Part shown: one piece after another, positions 7,538 to 13,954 of the stretch | Layout: each line of letters begins with the position of its first letter | Position numbering within the stretch: the first letter of the stretch is position 1 | From: JBOGIF01 sp050742415 | GTDB lineage: Bacteria > Actinomycetota > Acidimicrobiia > Acidimicrobiales > AC-14 | Reading direction: 5' to 3' | Length of the DNA: 15,469 nucleotides | Assembly: GCA_050742415.1 (NCBI GenBank) | Contig: JBOGIF010000204.1 | Span: forward strand, 1-15,469 | Made by a program: the position numbers and the translations under genes | The notes under the pieces: generated by a model | What the model saw: the letters and a program-made list of their open reading frames with translations, nothing else | What the model was told of the DNA's origin: nothing | The model's database searches: none

Positions 7538-7677
7538 GGGCCTCCTCGGTGGGCGCGTCGACGGTTCCGCCGCAAGCTAGCGGGCCGCCCAGGGATGGGT
7601 GGCCGTCCCCGAAATGGGCAGCGCCGACGTGGCGCAGCGGGCACCATGTCGGCCGTGCCCTTCCGGCTCCCCAGACC

Positions 7678-8766
7678 ATGGATGCTTCAGATCCCCTCCC
7701 GTTCGTCGTCCACTTGGACGACTCCGATACCCCAGGTGACGTCCTCGACGCTCTGATCCTGGGCGAGTTCGTCGCGGGGACCCAGCCTCACGCCCGCTTG
7801 GCGCGGCTGTGCCGGGTCCGGGCCGATGCCCAGCTGTTGCCCGCAGGAGTGGAGCCGATCCGGGTCGTCTCGGACCGAGGCGTCCGTTCCCACCTCGCGG
7901 CCGGCGACGGCTGGACGCTTCGGGCGTCCAGATGGCACGACGGTGTCGCCCATCTCACGGTCACGGCCGTCAACGAGGAGACGGCCCGCCGCGTCCTCGC
8001 CGAGGCCACCGCCGGCGCAGTGGAGCCGGCCCGGCCCGTCCAGGAGGCCGTGGCCATCGGGTTCTGGCACCAAACCTGCCGTGGGCCGGTCCGCAAGACC
8101 AGGGAGATCGACACCGCGCCCTGGCCGGCCATCCGGCGCAACTACGCGTCGTCGGTTGCCTCCGCGCTCGAGGAGCTCATGGCGACCGAGCCGGCCGACG
8201 TTCACGGCCGGTTGATGCTGCTGCACGGCCCTCCCGGCACCGGCAAGACCACGGCGCTACGGGCGCTGGCCCACTCCTGGCGGGGATGGTGCCAGCTCGA
8301 CTACGTGCTCGACCCCGAGCGGCTCTTCGCTGACCCCGGCTACCTGATGTCGGCCGCGCTGGGCGAGGAGGACGACGACGAGGATGCGCCCCGCCGCTGG
8401 CGGCTCCTTCTGCTGGAGGACTGCGACGAGCTGATCCGGGCCGAGGCCAAGGAGGGATCCGGCCAGGCTCTGAGCCGGCTGCTCAACCTCACCGACGGCC
8501 TGGTCGGGCAGGGCCTGGAGGTGCTCGTCTGCATCACGACCAACGAGCCACTGGCGCGGCTGCACCCGGCGGTCGTGAGGCCCGGCCGGGCGTTGGCCAA
8601 TATCGAGGTGGGACCGTTGCCTCGGTCCGAAGCCGCCGCGTGGCTGGGTCGGTCGGCGCCGATCGGGCCCCAGGGAGCCACGCTCGCCGAGCTGTACGCC
8701 CTCGCCGGCGACCTGGGGAAGATCGAGCGCACCGAACCGCCCGCCAGTGTCGGCATGTACCTGTGA
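7678..8766 (+). CDS. DUF5925-type AAA family ATPase
   Basis: The 362-residue product has an N-terminal region of about 150 residues without catalytic motifs, which resembles the DUF5925 proteins of actinobacteria, followed by a single AAA ATPase domain. Walker A is GPPGTGKTT from residue 184, Walker B is 'LLLLEDCDE' at about 243-251, and a sensor/arginine-finger region reads 'ITTNEPLARLHPAVVRPGR'. The layout is reminiscent of BCS1/spastin-like AAA proteins, in which the ATPase ring remodels a protein or nucleic-acid partner. The cellular role of DUF5925 proteins is not known to me. The ATG at 7678 has only a weak Shine-Dalgarno; the frame is open back to 7549, but the extra residues look unlike protein. 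The 140-base gap from the divergent deacetylase gene shows no promoter I would defend. Confidence 0.8.
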   Translation: MDASDPLPFVVHLDDSDTPGDVLDALILGEFVAGTQPHARLARLCRVRADAQLLPAGVEPIRVVSDRGVRSHLAAGDGWTLRASRWHDGVAHLTVTAVNEETARRVLAEATAGAVEPARPVQEAVAIGFWHQTCRGPVRKTREIDTAPWPAIRRNYASSVASALEELMATEPADVHGRLMLLHGPPGTGKTTALRALAHSWRGWCQLDYVLDPERLFADPGYLMSAALGEEDDDEDAPRRWRLLLLEDCDELIRAEAKEGSGQALSRLLNLTDGLVGQGLEVLVCITTNEPLARLHPAVVRPGRALANIEVGPLPRSEAAAWLGRSAPIGPQGATLAELYALAGDLGKIERTEPPASVGMYL

Positions 8767-8767
8767 T

Positions 8768-9053
8768 CCCTTCCGCGGTCGGCGTGACGACGTGGTGCTG
8801 GCCACCAAGTTCGGCAACGAACGACGTGAGGACGGTTCGTGGGTCGGCGTTAACGGGAGCCCGGAGTACGTGCGCTCGGCATGCGACGCGTCGCTCGGGC
8901 GCCTGGGCACCCAGCCCGCTCGGACGCGGCTTTCTGACCGGGGCCTACCGCTCGCTGGCCGACTTGCCCGAGGGCGACGCCCGGCCCGGGCGATTTCCGC
9001 GCTTCGAGGAGGAGAACTTCCGGCGCAATCTGACGCGCTGCTACGAGCGCGTC
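8768..9053 (+). pseudogene. aldo/keto reductase remnant (internal deletion plus frame change)
   Basis: Two blocks of aldo/keto reductase sequence lie in different frames. From about 8771 to 8908 one frame reads 'RGRRDDVVLATKFGNE', then 'NGSPEYVRSACDASLGRLG', the strand and helix that contain the family's catalytic-lysine region. From about 8910 to 9053 another frame reads 'SPLGRGFLTGAYRSLADL' and then 'FEEENFRRNL', which in intact enzymes comes roughly 80 residues later. The N-terminus, the middle and the C-terminus are gone, so no active enzyme can be made. The remnant starts right after the DUF5925 ATPase stop and ends where the convergent helicase gene stops. These NADPH-dependent oxidoreductases are common in actinobacteria; the original gene was probably about 320-330 codons. 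Confidence 0.8.
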
Positions 9054-11049
9054 ATCCCCAGAGTGCTGCCAGCTCACCGGCCACCGGGTCGTCGTCCGGC
9101 ACCACTTCCCCGACGCTCACCGCGTCGAATGTCGCCGTTGCCGCCGGGGTGAGAAAGCGGCTCGGCTGGCCGTAGGTATGGGCGTCGTCGAGCCGCGCCG
9201 GCCGTAGGTAGTAGCGGAGCGGGTAGGACACGGCCAGCGTGTCGCGAGCGCGAGTCACCGCCACGTAGAACAGCCGGCGTTCCTCCTCGACCTCCTCGGC
9301 CGAGCCGAGCGCCATATCGGACGGGATGTTGCCGTCCGACGCGTGGATGACATGGACGACCCGCCACTCGCCGCCCTTGGCCGAATGGATGGTGGACAGC
9401 ACCAGGAAGTCGTCGTCGAGGTGGGGCAAGCCGGCTCTATCGCCGGTGCTGACGGGTGGGTCGAGCGTGAGCTCGGCCAGGAAGCGGCTACGGCTGTTGT
9501 AGCCGGTGGCCAGCGACCGTAGGTGCTCGAGGTCGGCGAGGCGGGGGGAAGCGTTGGCGGGGTAGCGGCGGATGAAGATGGGGGTGCAGGCGCCGGCCAA
9601 CCGCTCGATCTGCGCGGCCGGGGGCAGGTCGTCCGGCCGGCAGTCGGTCAGCGCTGTCCGCAGGGCGTCCAGGTCGGCCGCGGCCGAGCCCGGGAACCGC
9701 GGGCAGTCTTCTCCGAGCAGCCGGCGGAGGGACGTTGGTTCGGGCACGCCGAGCTCGGTCATGAGCCGGCGCGTGGTCGCCGGCCCGACGCCATCAAGGA
9801 GGCCCAGCACGCGCAGCCAAGCCAGCTCGTCGCCCGGGTTCTCCAGGATGCGCAGGAGACAGAGCATGTCCTTCACGTGCGCCGCCTCTAGGAACTTCAG
9901 GCCTCCGAACTTCACGAACGGGATGTTGCGCCGGGCCAGCTCGATCTCGAGGCCGTCGCTGTGATGGCCGGAGCGGAACAGCACCGCCTGCTCGTGCAGG
10001 GCCACGCCCCGCTCGCGCTCGTCGAGCACCCGTTCGCAGACAAGAGCGGCCTGGGCCGCCACGTCGACGCAAGTGGCGAGCACCGGCCGGCTTCCCGTCG
10101 GCCGCTCCGACCAGAGCTGCTTGGCGTAGCCGCCGGGCGCGCCGGCCATCACCGCGTTGGCCGTGGCGAGGATGGGTGGTGTCGAGCGGTAGTTGTGGTC
10201 GAGCGTCACGATCGTGGCCGGTGTGAAACGGTCGGGGAACTCGGCCATGTGGCGGGCCGAGCCCGAGCGGAACCCGTAGATCGCCTGCGCATCGTCGCCG
10301 ACGGCGGTGACGGTCGCGCCGGCTCCGGCCATCGCCGCCACGATGTCGGCCTGTACGGCGTTGGTGTCCTGGAACTCGTCGACGAGGACGTGGTCGAAGC
10401 TCGATCGCAGCACCGGTCCGACGGCTGCCGACGTCGCCAACGCCCGCCAGTACAGGAGCAGGTCGTCGTAGTCGACGACGTTGCGCGACCGCTTGCGCTC
10501 CACGTAGCCGGCGAACACCGACCGGATTCCCTCCAGGTCGGCGCGGCACCACGGGTAGGAACGGGCGACGACGTCGGTCAGGCTCTCTTGGGCGTTGACG
10601 ACCCGGGAGTAGACCGACGCCAGGGTGTCCTTCTTCGGGAAGCGGCGAGACTGCTCGCCGAGCCCGAGGTCGTGGCGGACGAGGCCGAGCAGGTCGGTTC
10701 CGTCGGCCTGGTCGAGGACGGTGAACCCGGGTCGCAGCCCGACCGCCGAGCCGTACTGGCGCAACAGCCGGTTGGCGACAGCATGGAAGGTGCCGCCCCA
10801 CACCCGTCGGGCGCCGTCGGCCTCGGCCATCCGCCCGGCACGGGCCAGCATCTCGGCCGCCGCCCGTCGGGAGAAGGTGAGCAGCAGTAGGCGCTCGGGG
10901 CGCGCCCCCTCGGCGAGCAGCCGGGCTACCCGGCAGGCGAGGGTGCGGGTCTTCCCGGTCCCCGCGCCGGCGACGACGAGTAGATGCCCGTCGTCGTGCA
11001 GCACGGCCCGGCGCTGTTCGGGGTTGAGGTCCTCCAGCCATCCAAACAT
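9052..11049 (-). CDS. UvrD/PcrA-type SF1A DNA helicase
   Basis: The 665-residue product has the full set of superfamily 1A helicase motifs. They are the Q motif 'LNPEQRRAV' (8-16), Walker A GAGTGKT (28-34), Ia 'LLTFSRRAAAEM', Ib 'GTFHAVANRLL', II VDEFQDTN (223-230), III GDDAQAIYGFR (251-261), V 'LSTIHSAKGGEWRVVHVI' and VI 'EERRLFYVAVTRARDTL'. It translocates 3'-5' on single-stranded DNA and should act in repair, replication restart or recombination. It is somewhat shorter than PcrA/UvrD1 (over 700 residues) and has no C-terminal HRDC domain, so I leave the gene name blank. The ATG at 11049 directly precedes the helicase domain; the frame is open up to 11259, but the added residues would run into the divergent MFS gene and are not helicase-like. 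No Shine-Dalgarno is evident, and a TAGCAT -10-like hexamer 8 bases upstream suggests leaderless transcription. Confidence 0.9.
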   Translation of the reverse strand: MFGWLEDLNPEQRRAVLHDDGHLLVVAGAGTGKTRTLACRVARLLAEGARPERLLLLTFSRRAAAEMLARAGRMAEADGARRVWGGTFHAVANRLLRQYGSAVGLRPGFTVLDQADGTDLLGLVRHDLGLGEQSRRFPKKDTLASVYSRVVNAQESLTDVVARSYPWCRADLEGIRSVFAGYVERKRSRNVVDYDDLLLYWRALATSAAVGPVLRSSFDHVLVDEFQDTNAVQADIVAAMAGAGATVTAVGDDAQAIYGFRSGSARHMAEFPDRFTPATIVTLDHNYRSTPPILATANAVMAGAPGGYAKQLWSERPTGSRPVLATCVDVAAQAALVCERVLDERERGVALHEQAVLFRSGHHSDGLEIELARRNIPFVKFGGLKFLEAAHVKDMLCLLRILENPGDELAWLRVLGLLDGVGPATTRRLMTELGVPEPTSLRRLLGEDCPRFPGSAAADLDALRTALTDCRPDDLPPAAQIERLAGACTPIFIRRYPANASPRLADLEHLRSLATGYNSRSRFLAELTLDPPVSTGDRAGLPHLDDDFLVLSTIHSAKGGEWRVVHVIHASDGNIPSDMALGSAEEVEEERRLFYVAVTRARDTLAVSYPLRYYLRPARLDDAHTYGQPSRFLTPAATATFDAVSVGEVVPDDDPVAGELAALWG

Positions 11050-11101
11050 GTGTTCGTATGCTACCCAGATCTCGGGGGACAGCTGAGGTACTGAGGCGGA
11101 T
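11050..11101. promoter_or_regulatory. compact divergent promoter region, helicase / MFS exporter
   Basis: The 52-base gap must hold starts for both genes. The sequence GTATGCTACC around 11055-11064 contains a TAnnnT hexamer on each strand: TATGCT at 11056-11061 on plus and TAGCAT on minus. The minus-strand hexamer lies 8 bases before the helicase ATG, the spacing expected for a leaderless transcript. I see no convincing -35 boxes, so this is tentative. Confidence 0.25.
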
Positions 11102-12709
11102 GTGGGCCCGGCTACCGTTGGCCGCTTGATCGACGAACGGTTACTCCACGAGGACCCGGTGATCCACCGTCGGCGCTGGTTCCTGCTCGGGATCATGTGC
11201 CTCTCGCTGGTGATGGTGGTGATGTCGGTGGCCGGCCTGAACGTGGCGCTGCCGAGCATGCAACGCGAGCTCCATGCCAGCTCCAGCGAGCTGCAGTGGA
11301 TCGTCGACGCCTACGCCCTCGTGTTCGCCGCCCTGCTCCTGCCGGCCGGGGCGTTGGGGGACCGGTTCGGGCGCAAGCGGGCGCTGTTGATCGGGTTGGT
11401 GGTCTTCGCCTCCGGTTCGGCGGTGGGCGGGAGCGCCACGGGCGCCGCCCAGATAATCGCGGGCCGGATAATCACCGGGATCGGTGCCGCCTTCGTCATG
11501 CCCGCCACACTGTCGTTGCTGACGACGATCTTCCCGCCCCAGGAACGTCGCAAGGCCATCGCTCTGTGGGCCGGCTTCGCCGGTGCCGGTGGCGCTCTCG
11601 GGCCGATCGTGTCGGGCGCCCTGCTCGAGCGCTACTGGTGGGGATCGGCCATGCTCGTGAACATCCCGATCGTCGCTCTCGTTGTGGCGGCGGTGGCCAT
11701 TTTCTCACCCACGTCGCGCGACCCGAAGGCGACGCCACTTGACCCACTGGGGGCGCTGCTGTCGCTGGTAGGCCTGGCGTCGCTTGTGTACGGGATCATC
11801 GAAGGCCCGGAAAAGGGCTGGAGCGATCCCACCGTGCTGGTGGCGTTCGGCTTCGCCGCCGTGGGGCTGACCGCCTTCCTCCTGTGGGAACGGCATTGCT
11901 CCCATCCGATGCTCCCCCTGCACCTGTTCGCCGACCGGCGGATGAGCGTCGGAAGCGGGGTGGTCACTACCGCCTTCTTCGTGATGTTCGGACTGTTCTT
12001 CCTCTTCACCCTCTACTTGCAATTCGTGAAGGGCTACTCGCCGCTGAGTGCCGGGCTGTCCACCCTGCCCCTGGCCATGACTCTGGTGGCCGTGGCACCT
12101 CGTAGCGCGGCGCTCGCCGAGCGCGTGGGGACCGGGCCGGTGATGGCATCGGGCTTCGTGCTGGTAGCCGCTGGGTTCGCCGTGCTCGCCTTCATCGACC
12201 CGACCACCACCTACCCGGTGCTCGTGGTGGCCCTGGTCCTGCTGGGCGCGGGGATGAGCCTGACCGCGGCGCCGGCCACCGGCAGCATCATGAGCGCCGT
12301 GCCCCAGGCCAAGGCCGGGGTGGGATCCGCGGTCAACGACACCACGCGCGAAGTTGGTGGTGCGCTTGGCATTGCCATCCTGGGCAGCATCAGCAACGCC
12401 CTGTACCGCTCCGCCATCGACCTCGACGGTCTCGTCCTACCGCCGCCGGTGAAGGCCGCGGCCCGGGAGTCAGTGGGAGCGGCCACGGTTCTGGCCGAAC
12501 GCCTGCCCAACGGGGCCGAGCTTGCCAGTCGCGCCGGGGAGGCGTTCACCCGGGCCTTCAACATCGCCAGTGCTGTGGCCGTGGGGCTGGCGCTCGTGGC
12601 GGCTGCCGTGGTGGCCGCCGTCTTCAGCCGCCGCGCCGAGCAGGAGGCGGCGGCGGTCGGGGCCGGCGAACCCGGCGATCCCGTGCCCAAGGTCGAGGTG
12701 CCGGCCTAG
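11102..12709 (+). CDS. MFS drug/solute exporter, DHA2 (EmrB/QacA) family, 14 TM
   Basis: The 535-residue product is a polytopic membrane protein with about 14 hydrophobic segments, as in the DHA2 drug:proton antiporters. Family signatures are visible: 'AGLNVALPSMQRELHAS' in helix 1, 'QWIVDAYALVFAALLLPAGALGDRFGRKR' with the conserved loop 2-3 motif A, and the antiporter motif C region 'AGAGGALGPIVSGALLE'. The likely role is proton-driven efflux of drugs, dyes or metabolites at the cytoplasmic membrane; the substrate cannot be read from sequence. GTG 11102 has a GAGGCGG Shine-Dalgarno just upstream; GTG 11159, giving an N-terminus 'MIHRRRWFLLGI', is a plausible alternative with GAGGA nearby. 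No TetR or MarR regulator adjoins it. The gene is divergent from the helicase and followed by a decayed region. Confidence 0.88.
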   Translation: MGPATVGRLIDERLLHEDPVIHRRRWFLLGIMCLSLVMVVMSVAGLNVALPSMQRELHASSSELQWIVDAYALVFAALLLPAGALGDRFGRKRALLIGLVVFASGSAVGGSATGAAQIIAGRIITGIGAAFVMPATLSLLTTIFPPQERRKAIALWAGFAGAGGALGPIVSGALLERYWWGSAMLVNIPIVALVVAAVAIFSPTSRDPKATPLDPLGALLSLVGLASLVYGIIEGPEKGWSDPTVLVAFGFAAVGLTAFLLWERHCSHPMLPLHLFADRRMSVGSGVVTTAFFVMFGLFFLFTLYLQFVKGYSPLSAGLSTLPLAMTLVAVAPRSAALAERVGTGPVMASGFVLVAAGFAVLAFIDPTTTYPVLVVALVLLGAGMSLTAAPATGSIMSAVPQAKAGVGSAVNDTTREVGGALGIAILGSISNALYRSAIDLDGLVLPPPVKAAARESVGAATVLAERLPNGAELASRAGEAFTRAFNIASAVAVGLALVAAAVVAAVFSRRAEQEAAAVGAGEPGDPVPKVEVPA

Positions 12710-12725
12710 CTGGTACCTGCCAGCT
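12708..12725 (+). terminator. weak stem-loop after the MFS gene
   Basis: AGCTGG at 12708-12713 and CCAGCT at 12720-12725 form a perfect six-base stem with a six-base loop, beginning within the MFS stop codon. No T tract follows, so termination would need Rho or another factor. This is a suggestion only. Confidence 0.25.
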
Positions 12726-12823
12726 CCCGTTGCAGGGGAGTGGGGAAACGAGGCAGGACCCTCGTTGGCGCCGAGCCAGCGCTGGAGCCTCTCGACCTCG
12801 GCGGCGATCGGCCCTGATCATCC
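12710..12823. other. non-coding stretch, possible trace of a permease gene start
   Basis: Between the MFS stop and the ABC remnant I find no intact gene. On the minus strand an ATG at 12827 follows an AAGGAGGT Shine-Dalgarno at good spacing and reads 'MRMIRADRRR', a start reminiscent of ABC-2 permeases. The frame then loses membrane character and runs on antisense to the MFS gene, so the permease body has been lost. Confidence 0.3.
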
Positions 12824-13109
12824 TCATCGGGCACCTCCTTGGACTAGAGACAGGTAGCGGTCCTCGAGCGTTTTGCGCAGCGGGCTGAGCTCCACCAACA
12901 TCATCGCGGCATCGAAGGCCGCCCGGTTCACCGCTGCCAGGTCGCCCACGTCGGACCCGTTCACGTCGACCACCAGCCCGTCGTCGCGGGGCTCGACCCG
13001 ATGGCCGAGCGTCGCCAACAAGTCGAGCAGCGCGGGACGGTCGTCGGCACTCTGGGGGACCAGGCCCGAGGATCTCGCTTGCCAGCTCGAAGGTTCCCGG
13101 AGCGGTCAC
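12824..13109 (-). pseudogene. ABC transporter ATP-binding subunit, C-terminal remnant with frameshift
   Basis: A minus-strand frame ends with 'DVGDLAAVNRAAF', 'LVELSPLRKTLED' and 'RYLSLVQGG', matching the C-terminal tail of ABC-2 type (DrrA-like) ATPases, whose usual form is 'VGELA...LHELTPRRASLEDAFL'. Walker and ABC signature motifs are all absent. A GTG at 13109 with an excellent AAGGAGGG Shine-Dalgarno opens 'TAPGTFELASEIL' in another frame. Removing one base from the G run at 13065-13067 (CCC on plus) joins the two into a 93-residue reading frame. The stop at 12824 overlaps an ATG at 12827 (ATGA), the usual coupling to a permease gene, but only a few permease-like codons follow. It is either a decayed operon fragment or a small gene with a one-base error; the family assignment is moderately sure. 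Confidence 0.5.
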
Positions 13110-13120
13110 GTGTTCCCTCC

Positions 13121-13149
13121 TTGACGTGGGTCCAGCTATCGGTCAGCAT
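13121..13149 (+). promoter_or_regulatory. candidate promoter for the DUF6788-type gene
   Basis: TTGACG at 13121-13126 is a near-consensus -35 box, and CAGCAT at 13144-13149 lies 17 bases downstream. Transcription would start near 13156, about 39 bases before the ATG at 13195. The -35 box overlaps the Shine-Dalgarno of the minus-strand ABC remnant. Confidence 0.4.
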
Positions 13150-13159
13150 AGAGGCTGAC
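13142..13159. repeat. inverted repeat over the predicted -10/start site
   Basis: GTCAGC at 13142-13147 and GCTGAC at 13154-13159 are perfect inverted copies with six bases between them. They overlap the -10 box and likely start site of the DUF6788-type gene. This could be an operator or the outer end of a mobile element; the sequence alone does not decide. Confidence 0.4.
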
Positions 13160-13168
13160 AGACCACCC
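13153..13168 (+). repeat. 16-bp direct repeat, copy 1 (copy 2 at 14754-14769)
   Basis: GGCTGACAGACCaCCC here and GGCTGACAGACCgCCC at 14754-14769 match at 15 of 16 positions. The two copies bracket the region that holds DUF6788, the kinase remnant, the TIMP/NTR-like gene and the nucleoside hydrolase remnant. At this length in GC-rich DNA a chance match within 15 kb is quite possible. Confidence 0.3.
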
Positions 13169-13194
13169 GACCGTGGATGCCCGAAGGAACCGAC

Positions 13195-13563
13195 ATGCCC
13201 ACCCGACTCGAAACCTACGAACGCAAGTACCGGGCCCTCGCCGCCGACCTCGCCGAGATCGGTTTCATCAGCCCCGGCAGCCTCGTGCTGCGCGAGACCA
13301 CCTGCGGCAAGCCGGGTTGCCGCTGCGGCGGCGACCCGCCCCGTCGCCACGGCCCCTACTACCAGTGGAGCCGCGCCATCGCAGGCAAGACCGTCAGCCG
13401 CCGCCTCGACGAACGCGAAGCCGACCTCTACCGGGACTGGATCGCCAACCGGCACCACCTCGAAAGTATCGTCACCGAGATGGAGAAGATCTCAGCAGCG
13501 GCCGGCGAGATCCTTCTCCGTCAAACGGCCACGCCCGAGCCCTCACGCCCCCCACGGCGCTGA
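13195..13563 (+). CDS. DUF6788-type small Cys-motif protein, transposase-associated
   Basis: The 122-residue product has the pattern of the DUF6788 family. An N-terminal helix 'YERKYRALAADLAEIGFI' precedes 'PGSLVLRETTCGKPGCRC', a probable zinc-binding Cys cluster. 'RHGPYYQWSRAIAGKTV' and 'LDEREADLYRDWIANR' follow, and the C-terminus is helical. Such proteins are commonly encoded beside transposases or inside insertion elements in high-GC bacteria (from memory); their function is unknown and a DNA-binding accessory role is only a guess. I chose ATG 13195, with an AAGGA Shine-Dalgarno six bases upstream; ATG 13177 would add six residues. No transposase gene adjoins it here, but the gene lies exactly between two truncated minus-strand genes, which suggests that it is what remains of an inserted element. 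The frame itself is intact. Confidence 0.75.
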   Translation: MPTRLETYERKYRALAADLAEIGFISPGSLVLRETTCGKPGCRCGGDPPRRHGPYYQWSRAIAGKTVSRRLDEREADLYRDWIANRHHLESIVTEMEKISAAAGEILLRQTATPEPSRPPRR

Positions 13564-13614
13564 CCAGGGAAAGTGGGGGGCCAAAGCGTCATCGAGAAGT
13601 GCGGAACGTCAGTG
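13564..13614. other. short unassigned segment after DUF6788, possible element end
   Basis: These about 50 bases separate the DUF6788 stop from the point where histidine kinase similarity resumes. They are lower in GC than the surroundings and encode nothing I recognise; the only open frames are short. They would be the downstream end of an inserted element if the insertion model is right. Confidence 0.3.
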
Positions 13615-13869
13615 ACGAAGATCGGCCCGTACGGATACCCAAGTCCGATGTAGACGTCGGTGGCCGCTACGGCCACCGCCACCGCGACGAGCGGCCAGCG
13701 GTCCCGCAACGCGAGGGCGAGTGGGCCGGCCAGCACCAGCGCGAGGGCCAGCGCGTCGATCGCCTTGCGGTCGGGCTGATTGTCGGATGCCCCGAAACGA
13801 GCCGACCACCTGAAAGAGACCGATGCCGGCGGCGCTCGCCAGCACGGCAGTCCTCGATCGCGATCCCAC
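13615..13869 (-). pseudogene. sensor histidine kinase N-terminal membrane remnant
   Basis: On the minus strand a frame from a GTG at 13869 reads 'TAVLASAAGIGLFQVVGSF', a first membrane helix. After a one-base shift in the G run at 13790-13793, the next frame continues 'NQPDRKAIDALALALVLAG', then 'LRDRWPLVAVAVAVAAT' and 'YIGLGYPYGPIFV'. This three-helix layout with an 'RDRWPL' turn and 'GYPYGP' is typical of the N-terminal sensor region of actinobacterial NarL-type (HPK7) kinases. Similarity ends abruptly at about 13614, next to the DUF6788 unit. No dimerisation (H-box) or ATPase domain exists anywhere in the window, so the gene is dead. The partner response regulator is also absent. Its strand and position suggest that it once formed a locus with the ABC remnant at 12824-13109. 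Confidence 0.65.
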
Positions 13870-13954
13870 GCCTTGAACGGTAGGCCTGTGCGTGCCCCAT
13901 GGCGTCCGTCCACGGGCGTAGGTCCGCCTGCGCCCGGAGTGGTACAAGTGACCC

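Noticed and set aside
9794..11041. 415-codon minus-strand frame within the helicase gene
   Set aside because: Frame-shifted shadow of the helicase, dominated by Arg, Gly and Pro.
7678..11049. Anti-phage defence island (AAA ATPase plus UvrD helicase)
   Set aside because: The two genes are convergent, separated by a decayed reductase and lack any nuclease or effector partner; both look like chromosomal genes.
11050..11259. N-terminal extension of the helicase back to 11259
   Set aside because: The extra 70 residues have no helicase similarity and would overlap the start of the divergent MFS gene.
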